64,000 nt of DNA from Lagopus muta (Eukaryota > Chordata > Aves > Galliformes > Phasianidae): assembly GCF_023343835.1 (NCBI RefSeq), contig NC_064443.1:15252001-15316000 (forward strand). Direction: 5' to 3'. Under the pieces are notes generated by a model. The model saw nothing but the letters and a program-made list of their open reading frames with translations, was not told the origin of the DNA and did not search any database. Each line of letters opens with the position of its first letter. Within the stretch, counting starts at the first letter, position 1. Positions 1-10,700 of this stretch are shown in pieces. Both the position numbers and the translations under genes were made by a program.

Positions 1-69
1 CAGTTGGGGATGCGACTGTTCAGGAATTCTGCTGCAACTTCTGCTTTTGGTCGCCCAACGTCTTTTGGT
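1..69 (-). CDS. UBA3: UBA3 coding exon 6 (cut by window edge)
   Basis: The acceptor CTATTTTTTCCAG is followed by codons for [15 protein letters not shown] and LNSRIPN, running off the window at base 1. The first base completes the Arg codon of exon 5. The remaining exons lie outside the window. Confidence 0.94.
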
Positions 70-3000
70 CTGGAAAAAATAGGAATTACAAATGGATTAA
101 TTTGTAACATTCAGTCTTTTGAGAGTTTATTTATGAATACTAAATCAAGTGATTCATTATTACTGTAGGACAACATTGATATGGATAATATTAAGACATT
201 CCTGTAAAGCATTAGATGTGAAAGCCCCAGAGTTATCAAAGTTTACCCCTGAAACAACTGGTATCAGCACACCCACACACCCACAAAAAAAATCTGACTT
301 AAAAAAGGCACCAGGAAAAGTACAATCTCTATTTGCATGCATTATACTTTGGTGTCTCTATCTTCATCAGTCATTAACAACACAGATCTCAGACAAAAAG
401 GAAGAAAAAAGAAGAAATCACGCCTAACATTTAGTTAACTGCAAGTACTATTTTACTATCATGATGTGGAAGTTCAGAAACCTTTAATGACATTTTGCCC
501 ATTAAAATAGTGATTGTATTCATATGTGCTGTTTAGATACAAAGAACTAGTCATGAGAACAACACTTACCGAAACAGAAACTGTCGGTTAAGGTTAGACA
601 CATCTATGGTATCCATATCTATAACATGGATCTGCCTAAAACCGGACAGTGCCTGTGAAAAGAGATAGGCAACCTCGCTTAATGGGCAATGAAAAGCTTA
701 CAGTGCTGCAGGATTCATTCTGAATGCCAAAAAGGCAACCTTTGGAGGAACAAATGTAGGTGTTCTTTGTTCCCTGTGCACATCAGCATGTCAGCTCTCT
801 TTGTTAAAATGCTGGGTTGCTAATGCTGGTATTTGGACAGATGGAATTAGCAACAATTCAGTTGTCAAAGCACTGGCTTTACAGGAGGGGAATGCTCTGT
901 GGTGTTCTGAAGTGACACAAAAAATTGAATCCCATATTCTTTTTTTTCCCTTTCCATATAGACTCAATCTTGTCACACTTAAAAAAATTCAAACTTCTTA
1001 TTTTATGCTTTTTCTACATCCCACGTGGAATAACTGCACTAAATGCTGCACTGTGAAACTGATTAACAAATGAACAAGAGGACTAAAGATTTTCAGAGCA
1101 GAAATTAACCTCTGGAAGAAAAGCAGTAAGAATTTCTGTATGTCGTATTGGGTACCTTTAGTGCTGAACACTCATTTTGTTTCACAGATCAGAGTTCAGC
1201 TTTTACCCAGTATTATCAAAGCAGATCAGAAGAGCCTAATAAAGAGAAGAGTGGGCCTAAGACATGAGGAATATACATGTTGGAGCCCTTAAGATATCTT
1301 TACTGATGTGTCAAAGACACTGAATACATGTGAACATCATCTAGATCTACTTATGAGCATTTCTTTCTGAAAATTATAAATCATGGTGACTTAAAATCCC
1401 TTTGAATGGTGGGGATTGAGCACACATGGCAGATTTATGAAAACGCTTAACACAAGTCTTTCCTCAAAATAAGTCAGCAACAGAGTGCATTTGTTGTGCT
1501 CCAATAAGCCCACAATACAGCAGCTCTAGTCAGAAATCAAATCCATCAGCACTACATTTTTGAAGAAAGAAAACTGCTGGGTAGTTTTCAGTCTCTTCAA
1601 GCAAAATCCTGCTTAAGCAGAACAGTAACAAAGCAGAACAACATTACTCACAAGTGATGGAACTCGAAACTCTAAGTTAACTGATCTGGAATGACTTCAC
1701 ATGAGGTGAATGATTTATCAAGCTTGGAGGTAATCCATAGTGTAGTGAAATAGCAGTAAATAAAAACCATATTAAACTGAATCAAGTCATAAGTGCTGAT
1801 TTAGAAACTGTATTTCATAATAATTTACTGTATCAATCCACACATTTTCCATGTAAACTGTAAGGACAGAAGTTTTTACTGTTGAAGGAAGTACATGAAC
1901 TGCAGTTACTACAGTGTTAGTCCAAACTAAGTGCTGGTAAGTGATACATTACAACAAATAAGAAAGGCTGTGAGGAAGAAAAACAGAGTAATTGAAAAAT
2001 TAAACTCATAGGTATTTATTGGGTAAATGTCAGACAGCACACTGTCCCATGGCTGCATTTTTAAACACTTAAAAGTTGCTTCTCAGAGCACGCAGAGAAT
2101 CCGTTACCAGCTAATGCTCTGTCAAGAGAACTACAGAACTCCATAGTGTATTTTCTTTGGTCTTAGACCTATTCTTCCTTAGCCACTTCCATACAGGATA
2201 GCACATGTTGATCTGATGGAATAAAGAAGCTTTTTACACAGACTGGATTCAGCAATACAGATGGATTCCTGAGTCTCTGAAGATAAGCTCATGTTTACTG
2301 AGAGTCACTATTCAGGAGAGCCAAACGGATTCCAATAACAAGGAGGAGGTCACCACAGGCACTGTGAGACTGGCTCTACTACTGGGTCCAGCATTTCCAG
2401 CCTCTCTTTGCATTAATCCAAATGCATAAAAAACTAACTTCAGCTTTGGCTGCTAATAATGAACACTCTATTTTCTACTCTTAGTTATAGTTCATCCCCC
2501 AGGTTCTCATAACTGGGGAAAATTCCCAGCATTAGGCCCTACCTATGGCTGTAAATGAACATTTTCCTACGCTTCATAAGCAGCAGCATGTTGCTCCTGA
2601 GGACAAGCTCTGAAAGAGTTATAAGTAAATAAGTACAACATCTTACACTACCACCCTTCAAGCTCATTTCGAGGCATAACTGAGATTATAAGAAAAGGAT
2701 GAAAACTGAGCAATTACCAAGTTTTTCAGGAGTTCACATCCTAATCCTCCTGCTCCGATAACTAGTACTTTACATGTGCTGAGCAGAAATTCAAGCGCCT
2801 GTGGAAAATATAAAAGAAACAAACAAAAAATTAATACACTATATGGGAAAATGGATGATTTGTCCTTTGTTTCATACACCTTATTATTGTGTCATCATAA
2901 ATTTTCAGTACCCAGTAAGCTTCATATAAAACAAGTTAGATAAGTAAAACAGTTTAAGCTTGCAGGAGTAATTATACTTGAACTTTAACCTCTTGTTGAG

Positions 3001-6000
3001 TTCATGTAATTCCCATATCTCTACTTAAAGGAAAGCAAGTCTTTGGTATCAGTATTCTCTTTGTATTAATTTGGCTGTGAAAAAAAAAGCTCTATTTTGT
3101 TATTACTCAGTTCAAGGAAACGTTTCAGTTTATTGCTTTTCCTCCAAGAAGCTTTTTTACATATAATACAAAATAAACATAAATAGAAAACATTGCTGGC
3201 CAGATAATTTTTTTTCTGTTAACTATTCTACTAAAGTCAAAGTAGCAAATAATGGAATGGTAAACTTAAAAGGTTCAACACATTCAACTGCGAGCTTTGA
3301 AAAAAAAGATACCAAAGCAAGGACAGTAGAAAAAAATTAAGAGAGCCCAAATTTTGCTTTTCCTTATGGAATATCTTTCCCAATTCTGTCAGTACTATTA
3401 AGTTTAATTTCTTCAAGTACAAGAAATTCTTTACCGTGCCTAAATATTTAAAAATCAAAAGACAAACACTGCTATTTTTCATGTGAAACTCCAAGATGGA
3501 GAATAATTATTATTGTGTACCGTAAAATACATTTCTACATGTGATGGCAAGCTTGCAGTTAAGTTTACAATTTAGAAATAAAAACATATAAAAAGAATAC
3601 AACACATTCTAAAATAACAACATTCGCCAACTGAAATACACAGCCTTCATGCAGGTTTACTATTCATATACTGCTGATGGTCAATGAATGAAACCATTTA
3701 CATTACTTTCCAACACACACTACAGTTGTTGCTGTTTTTTATTTAAAGTAAGTGTTTCTCACTTGAGTGCCTGGCTCGAAATCAGGATGTGTGAACGGTC
3801 CAGATCGCTCGAGGAACTTCTTTACATGGTTCCAGCGACCTTCCCAGTCTCCAGAGTCCCCATACCCACCATCAACAGCCATTCTGCACAGAACACAGTA
3901 AATTCAGCTGCAAAACCATAGAGAAATAGCCACACTTATAAAACGTGCTTTCTTTTTCTCGTATAGGTTAAATTACTCATCAGCCATGCAAAAGTATCCA
4001 CATATTTATGTTGATCATCTACACGTGTAAGTAATGTGCATGAACATCTGCAGGAGTGAGGTTCATCGGTGGACCCAGTAAGCAATAATATAAACATGCA
4101 GAAGATAAAAACTGGCATTTCAATAAATCCCACTGATTTTGTTCTTACTAGTAAAAGTTGACCTGAAAAGAAAAAAAAGGGTCTGCTCTTTTCGCTTTTA
4201 TTTCCCTCACATTTTAAGAGAACGCGTTAAAAACAAGCTGCTCTTTAGATTTTGAGGGTCCTATTTCCTCAACAAAGTTGAGCATTCTTTTTCTTTTTAA
4301 TAGACCTTTCAAGAAAGTTCACAAAACAGAATTATCTGTGTTAACTGCAGTTGTGCACTGAGTAACTGCAATCGTGAGGCACTGAAAGAGCGTCACTACT
4401 GTGCCCCAGCACTATCACATCTGAATCTCTATAGTAGCTTAAACAAGCATGAAAAGGTATGAATTTTGAACAATCTTCACCTGCCATGAGTACCATGGTA
4501 TTTATGACACCCTCGTTTTCCAGCTGCCTCCTGAGCCTTTTAGTAATTACTGAATGACCTGAAAAATAAACTTGCAGTTCTCTTCTTCGAAACTACAGAG
4601 GCAGAATTTTATATGAAATACTCCCACTACCCTTTCTCCCCTTTTGCAGGTCACTTTTAGTAGTAGACAACTATAAAATTAAACTGTAAGAGACTTACTG
4701 GAATAGCTCAAAATCAGCTCACTTATATCATTTCCTAATGTAAGATCACCTACAAGGAATAAGCCTTTGCTTAACACAGCACACCTCCCTTTTTAAGTAT
4801 GAGCTCCACACGTGAATACAAATGTTTGTTTGCTCTACGTTAATACAAAACTAAGCTGGTTATAAATGAGCTTTGAAAGGCTGGATCGTCATTGATAAGA
4901 AGCATCATTTGCTTCCACCTATGAAGAAATACGAAGAGAATTTACATCAATAACTGTTGATCAATGTTTAGAATTTGTCACTCCCTTGGGTCACATCTAG
5001 ACAGCAAATCTCTCAATCTTCAGAGATTTCAGAAGATGGACAAAACAGTATGATGGCTCTAACTTCTAGTCATAGTTTTGCAGAAGGTTTTCAGTAACGG
5101 GAGAAAAACTTAACTGAAAAACAATAAACATATTGGATTCTGCCTGTATTTTGATTGCTGACTCTTTCCTGGTCAACTGTTCGCTTTAGGTATGTTAACC
5201 TAGCAGTTGAATAAATTCTTTAAAAAGAGTTTAAGTTCATAGAGGATCTTTTCACCTCTGACCTGCTTTTCTCAGTTTGCATCAAAGTAAGATTTTTAGG
5301 AAGGCAGGAAGACAATAAAAATTCCTCCACTGAATCCCGGTCTCAGCTGCTTTAAACCAGTTTTCAGGATGTGTGTGAAATAACAACTTCTGCAAACATA
5401 GTATGGATGAATATAAATCATAATAATTGCTTTTATGGATTTTATCTTGCTCTGGAAACAAGTACAGAAGTTAAGCCTGGTGACTGATTCTTTAATCCTT
5501 CTTTACAGGCCATAAAAACAGCCACTAAGCAGCTGTACTTCTGTTTAGATGTGAATTTCTCTTTTTAGTGCTCACATGGCAAGACCTTGCCTCACTTTTG
5601 TAAATACATTATCTCAGTTTTTACAGAGTTGGACATTGTGGAGATCTGAAAAATACCAGCAACTCAACATGAGGTGTTATGTTTAGCTTCAGAGACAGGT
5701 TTATTCTTGTGCTGCCACAGCACAACCAAGCATTCACATCATTAGACGTGAATTTACCAAAATTGTGTGCGTTTCATTGCGTTTTAGATTTTATTCAAAA
5801 CATCAGAGCACCACAGTCCTTTCAGGCCCACACTTCTCCCTGCCACCTTCGCACACCCAACACTCCATGCTTGTGCAGGACGTGGCATGCACCCCCACAG
5901 CCCGCATGCCTCGGGGTTTCTGTGACCCGCACCCCAGTACGGCTCTGGGAGCTTTGGGAAGAGAGCCACAAGGAAATGGAGGGGAACAGTCAAGGGACAG

Positions 6001-6721
6001 AAGCAGATGAGGTCAGAGACTTCTGCATGTTAGTTTTCAAGGCTGCGCAGAATTTAGAGCTTTAAGAAGCAGAAGCAGCTGCTCTGTAGACGGAAGTATT
6101 CACTCTCGGCTAGTTTTGAGTCACCCGCTCCTAGCCTAGCAGCCCTGCCAGGTCCCAGCCAGCAGCAGCTCTCCCACTCCTGCCACAAAGCTCTCAGCAC
6201 ACCAGCCTCCATCATGCCAAGCTTCAAGCCCGCAACCCGCCCCGCGCTGCGGGTGAGCCCCTCGGTCCTCTCCCCAGGAGATTCCTCTTCCCCAGTCCTT
6301 GCTGCTCAAGTGCCCTTCCACCTTCCCTTGCTCCTTCTCACCCCCTCAATCTTCTTGCTCCCACAGCCCCTCTCTGCGGCCCTCACAGCAGAGCCGCCCG
6401 CTGGCCCAACCTCTCTGCGGGGCTGCGGCTCCCTTCGCTGCCAGCCACCCTTCGACAAGCGCTGCCTGCCCCTGCCGCTCTCCCTGCCCCTGGCCCGGGC
6501 CGGCCCGCAGCCCCGCACTAACCCATCCGCCAGCAGCTCCTCTAGCCTCCTTCTTTTCTTCTCCCTAAAAGAGAGAGAATAAAAGAAGGGTCAGTATCGC
6601 GCTACAGAGACCGGGGAGGAAGGAGAGGGGACCCCAGGGCCCACCCGTCCCCGGGAAGCGTGGGGAAGGGGCGGCCGAGCACGCACATACAGGGCACTTA
6701 CGGTTCCTCACCATCCGCCAT
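1..6721 (-). CDS. UBA3: UBA3, NEDD8-activating enzyme E1 catalytic subunit (5' part of gene)
   Basis: UBA3 pairs with NAE1 to adenylate NEDD8, hold it as a thioester and pass it to the E2 UBE2M, which starts cullin neddylation. Six coding exons are visible on the minus strand: 6721-6702, 6564-6523, 3883-3763, 2798-2718, 652-570 and 69-1. All have GT/AG borders and phases that join without a break, giving about 138 residues of a protein of roughly 460. The product begins MADGEEPEKKRRR. It carries the nucleotide-binding GAGGLG loop near residues 76-81, then the conserved segments [16 protein letters not shown] and [16 protein letters not shown] of the adenylation domain. The thioester cysteine and the ubiquitin-fold domain lie beyond base 1. 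The gene is head-to-head with ARL6IP5. The match to the human protein is nearly continuous, so the identity is very secure. Confidence 0.96.
570..652 (-). CDS. UBA3: UBA3 coding exon 5
   Basis: The acceptor TTTTCACAG is followed by 83 bases encoding [17 protein letters not shown] and [10 protein letters not shown] plus two bases of an Arg codon; the donor is GTAAGTG. It includes the aspartates and the NLNRQF segment that contact ATP and magnesium in this enzyme family. Confidence 0.96.
653..2717 (-). other. UBA3: UBA3 intron between coding exons 4 and 5
   Basis: About 2.1 kb of A/T-rich intron. I see no further exon, repeat or RNA gene. The shorter UBA3 introns 70-569 and 2799-3762 also look featureless. 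Open frames here are short and not conserved in style. Confidence 0.8.
2718..2798 (-). CDS. UBA3: UBA3 coding exon 4 (nucleotide-binding loop)
   Basis: Eighty-one bases (27 codons) encode [13 protein letters not shown] followed by [14 protein letters not shown], the glycine-rich ATP-binding loop of E1 enzymes. The acceptor is TATTTTCCACAG and the donor GTAATTG. Both junctions are phase 0. Confidence 0.97.
3763..3883 (-). CDS. UBA3: UBA3 coding exon 3
   Basis: The acceptor GTTCTGTGCAG is followed by 121 bases encoding MAVDGG..., then [18 protein letters not shown] and [12 protein letters not shown]. The donor is GTGAGAAAC. One base completes the Gly codon from exon 2, and 40 codons follow. 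It matches the N-terminal region that precedes the Rossmann fold. Confidence 0.95.
3884..6522 (-). other. UBA3: UBA3 intron between coding exons 2 and 3
   Basis: About 2.6 kb. The part near exon 3 is A/T-rich. From about 5800 it becomes GC-rich and merges with the promoter CpG island. Plus-strand open frames at 5679-6065 and 6214-6582 are explained by this base composition and match no protein family I recognise. Confidence 0.75.
6523..6564 (-). CDS. UBA3: UBA3 coding exon 2 (42-nt basic exon)
   Basis: The acceptor CTCTTTTAG is followed by 42 bases that finish the Pro codon and encode [13 protein letters not shown] plus two bases; the donor is GTTAGTG. The length is exactly 14 codons. Human UBA3 has an isoform lacking 14 residues here, so this is probably a conserved cassette exon. 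The intron before it is only 137 bases long. Confidence 0.9.
6702..6721 (-). CDS. UBA3: UBA3 coding exon 1
   Basis: Twenty coding bases encode MADGEE plus two bases of the next codon, followed by the donor GTAAGTG. The start codon (6721-6719) sits in AATATGGCGGATGG, which also resembles a YY1 site, as is common at housekeeping starts. The transcription start should lie a few tens of bases upstream, near 6740-6800. Confidence 0.93.
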
Positions 6722-6736
6722 ATTTTTTCCCTCTGC

Positions 6737-6748
6737 TTCCCATAATGC
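6737..6748. promoter_or_regulatory. ZNF143/THAP11-like site upstream of UBA3
   Basis: TTCCCATAATGC lies 16 bases upstream of the UBA3 start codon. It matches the core of the conserved promoter element read as TCCCAnnATGC that ZNF143 and THAP11 bind at many CpG-island promoters. The ACTAC half of the full element is not present, so this is a partial match. Confidence 0.45.
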
Positions 6749-6830
6749 CCCGCGCGCCGCCGGGCTCCCGCCATGCGCGGCGCCATCATGGGCGGTGCGT
6801 CTCCACAGCGGGCGACCATGGCCGCTGAGG

Positions 6831-6855
6831 CGGGGGGGGAGGGGGGGGGCGAGGG
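6831..6855 (+). promoter_or_regulatory. G-run cluster with G-quadruplex potential
   Basis: Four or more runs of three to nine G with short loops lie on the plus strand, between the UBA3 start and the ARL6IP5 start. Such clusters are common at CpG-island promoters and can fold as G-quadruplexes. No function can be read from sequence alone. Confidence 0.5.
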
Positions 6856-7550
6856 GTTCATGAGGGTCCTTGAGAGTGCGGTACAGCTTACACTACAAGC
6901 ATTGTGAGACGGAGCTCCAGCAGTCAGCTCTACCATGCCTCAAGTATTTTCTGTTGTCTGGGTGCGCGCAGAAGCACGCTGCTCACAGTCTAAGCGCAGA
7001 GCTGGGAAGCAGCCGCGCAGCTCCCGCAGATCGCGGTTATGGCCTCGGGCTCCCGAAAGCACTTTGAGGAATGCAAATGCTTTGTAGATTTGAGAAGCTG
7101 CCACAAACCCCAGGCATCGCAGCCACACCCGGCGTGCCGGGACACACCCGTGCCAGGTGCGTGCGTTCAAGCCGTGCGAAACAAAGCGTAAAGACACTCA
7201 AAATGTTTTAATGGGAGCAGTTAGAATCATCGTAGCTGCTGTCCAGATTCAAGGTCCTCACCGCCAGCCCTCAGCGTGACCCCGGGCTGCAGAAACCCCA
7301 CCAGCTTGCGTCCCGCCCCGCTTTCAGGGCACAGCGACCCGGCTTCTCACGCAGCAAACGAGTGACATTTGTGCAGAGCAAACAAACAGACCGTACAGCC
7401 GGCCGGTGACGAAAGCACCTCTACGCCGTGCCGGCTGCGCGGATTGCTGCGTGCCCGGCTCTCTTTTCCCATTTCCCCGCGGCCCGGAGCCGCCCCGGGG
7501 CGGTACCTCGAAGCCCGAGGCCTGCGCGGCGGCTGGGCGGGGCAGCAGCC

Positions 7551-7726
7551 ATGGAGGTGCAGGTGGCTCCGCTGCGCTCCTGGGAGGACTTCTTCCCCGG
7601 TTCCGATCGTTTCGCCCGGCCCGACTTCAAGGACATCTCAAAATGGAACAACCGGGTGGTCAACAACCTGCTCTACTACCAGACCAACTATCTGATGGTG
7701 GCCGCCGTCGTCGTCGCCATCGTAGG
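7551..7726 (+). CDS. ARL6IP5: ARL6IP5 coding exon 1
   Basis: Encodes residues 1-58 and two bases of Gly59, ending at the donor GTCAGTGAG. It contains the cytosolic N-terminus and the start of the first hydrophobic segment ([14 protein letters not shown]). It lies inside the CpG island. Confidence 0.96.
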
Positions 7727-10700
7727 GTCAGTGAGCTGGAGGCGGTGGGGCTGCGGGGTGAGGGGCGGCGCGGCATCGATATTCCCAAACATACGGCCGC
7801 CCTTGCTGTGTGTTGGGTGAGGGCTGGCTTTCTTAGGACGTGCTTTTTAATTCCTGGTTGGCAAATCTGGGAGCTGCTCTTTGTTTCCCACGGGCTGCCC
7901 GAGCTGAAGGAGCCCGGCTCTTTTCGGGGTGCCTGGCAGAAAGCAGCGGTGGGTGCAGGATGTCACTGGCTGCTCTGAGGCGATCGCTGCTTCCTGCCTC
8001 GTCTGCCTGGTGTGGCTGTCAAGCTGAGAGAAACTTCACTCTGAATTCCAACAAATAAGGAGATAAATTCTGCTCTCTGTTACAGCTTTAAGCCTATGCC
8101 AAAGGGACAGAACAAGCCTTTCTTATTCCTGACCTAGCGCAGATTGAAAGCCTTTCATATAAATTAAGCACAGCACCCATCCATTTTTGTGAAACTGAGA
8201 CCTTCATGTCTTGTGTCAGCTGTAGCTTCCCTAGGGAGAATTGGGAAATAACCTAATCATTATTAGAATTAAAGCCTGTGCGACTCTTCTTTAAGTACTG
8301 CTTTGAGATCTAGAAGCTCTTTGTCAGGAGTTGCAGTAGGAGCTGTGACGATTGAGCTTTTAAAATGGAAACTTGAAAGACATTTCCTACGCTCCTCAGC
8401 AAACAATGTGCAAATGCTTAAATTGGAGGATTGCCTGGCCACTAGGCCAGATTGGTTTTGGCAGGATTTTATTTTATCATATATGTTGCAGCAGCTTACG
8501 TTTTTCCTCCTATCCATTTTTTTTTTTCTCGTGAAGCAATCTGTAACTTTTTAGCTGCTGATGCTATCGACCCAGCATCTGAGTCAGTGGAGAATCTCTG
8601 GGCTCGGGGAGTTTTGTCCCATGCTTTATGAAAGGAAAGGCTGAGAACCCTGCTTTTCTCTTCTTTTTGCTCCATTTCGGCTAAGGGTTTGGCCGTGGGA
8701 GATTTTCTTCTTAATTTTGGTGGAGATCCGTACACTGTACTCAACTCAGTAGCAGATCATTAGACAGTAAAGAGACTTCCAGACTCTTACTCACTATAGA
8801 GAGAATCTGATCTTCTCTCTTTATCTACCTTTATTTAGCAGAGCAATACCATAGCCAGTTCTAAATAAGCAGGTAAATTAAAGCAATGCTGGAAGGCAGG
8901 AGTACAGCTCGTTTGCCCCAAAAAGCTGGGGGAAAAAAAGTGAATAATTTTGTTATCCTCAACTGGAAAACTGGAATGGCAGCAGCTTTTACTCCTAAAT
9001 TCCTTCCCCCTTTTATTCTCTGATTTCACATCAGATAAAGGATGGTGATACATTTCCATGTATTTCCCACCATTTTGCTGAGGTGGTGGTCAGGAGCAGA
9101 GCCACACAAGACAGAGATTAATACCAGAAATGTAATTCCAGTATCTTGACATTAAACAATAACCTGCTACATTGAAAATTTACAGATGAGAAGAGCCTGG
9201 AGTGAATTTGTTTTATTGCACATCTTAGAGCCTTTGATACGTGGCAGACCTGCTTCTTCCAACATTGAAGTAGAAGAATGGGAGGAAAACTCTAAAGGAA
9301 ACAGGATAGCACTTCAATAAAGAAAAGCTATCCATTCATTTTTAATAAAAGGTCTTTCTGTTGGCTGGATTGTAGCTTTGGGAGAAAGGCCAGGAAAGGT
9401 GTCCCAATTAAATTCACATTGAGACTAAGATGCAATCTTGCACTTCACCCTCTAGTGGGCTTGGGTGATAAGTGATGAATCATGGCTTTTTGGGAACTCC
9501 AGGACTGCATGTAGGCCTACAGGCAGGATTACTGAAACCGTTAGAGCAGTGGTCTCTGTGATCAAAACTAAGCTTTGCCCGTGACCCACTCTACCTGTTC
9601 TTAAGCCATCTTAATTATGCAGACAGGCATTCAATGCAGAGGATATTTTGGCTACTGTAATGGAGTGGTAGCTGTGGTAAATGCTGGACTGAGATGGAAA
9701 CTGTACTTGTGGTATCAAGAAATCTCTGAGCAGTGGTGCTTATTGCCATGGCATAACGTACTGCCTCCTGGACAACAGAGTTGACCTCTTCAACGTTTCT
9801 CCATCTCCACATCTCTGTATGGTATGGAATACCTTACTGTGGGTGCAGCGTTCTTATAGTTGGGTCGTGGTTGGTCTCGCTGATCTTTGAGGTCTTTCCA
9901 ACCTGAGTGATTCTATGACTGTGGGAGGCATTAAGTTTAAGAAATATCTGCACAGCACTCCCCAAAAGCCTGCAACTCTCTCCCAACCAATCAATCTGCC
10001 TGGTAAGCAGTGTTTGTCTGTACTTTCTCCTAGTCTGATAAGGCTCCACTGTCTTGCAGTTCTCAAACTGACTGCTTAAACTGATGTTTCTTTTAGGCTT
10101 GTGGTGCCTCACATTTGCTAAAAAATAGTATGTGCAGAAGTGATAGTATGAAAAAGTGTAATGGGTTTCAGAGTGCTGCATCCTCTGGCACAGTGTCTTC
10201 TCTACAGCCTGAAGTTCAACGTTGCTTTCGTTTTGCACTCTTGTCATTTAAACATCCACTGGCCTTCTGTACAACCCCTGCAATGAACAAGTGTGTGGGT
10301 GTCTTTTTCTTTTGTTTTTCTTTTAATTCTTTATTTTCTTTCCTCCCCAGACCACTGCCTTGGCTGACTTGCTTATAGTTAATTCCCTTAAGAGAACAGG
10401 AATTGCAGAGCAGCAAAATGCTCATTTGTAGTTTCTGTAATGCCTGATGAAATACTCAGAAGTGTGCAACACACTGCTCCAAAACCTACTGCTGCAATGT
10501 AATGCTACGTAACTTCACGAAGTGGATAAAAACTTCATTTTAAAGACAAACATACAGAAACCTTCATAAAGATCCAGCAATTTCTTTCTGGAGTGCAGAA
10601 AGAACTCCAGCTCCTGTTCTGAAAGCAGCCTAAGTGAGAAACAGTATGTAAAGGAGTCTTGCTAAACCTGTGGCTGCTGTGGTCTGTTGCCTGTCTGTGC

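Larger units (their letters stand above)
6120..7760. promoter_or_regulatory. Bidirectional CpG-island promoter, UBA3 (minus) and ARL6IP5 (plus)
   Basis: The two start codons face away from each other and are about 830 bases apart (6721 minus, 7551 plus). The interval and both first exons are rich in G+C and in CpG, in sharp contrast to the A/T-rich introns on either side. No TATA box stands out at a suitable distance from either start. This is typical of a shared housekeeping promoter. The boundaries are judged by eye. Confidence 0.8.

Noticed and set aside
5679-6582. Plus-strand open frames in the UBA3 5' intron and CpG island
   Set aside because: Pro/Ser/Ala-rich, explained by base composition, with no domain; antisense to UBA3.
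7428-7820. Longer ARL6IP5 start giving 41 extra residues
   Set aside because: The codon at 7428 is GTG, not ATG; the conserved start is the ATG at 7551, and reading past 7726 ignores the donor.
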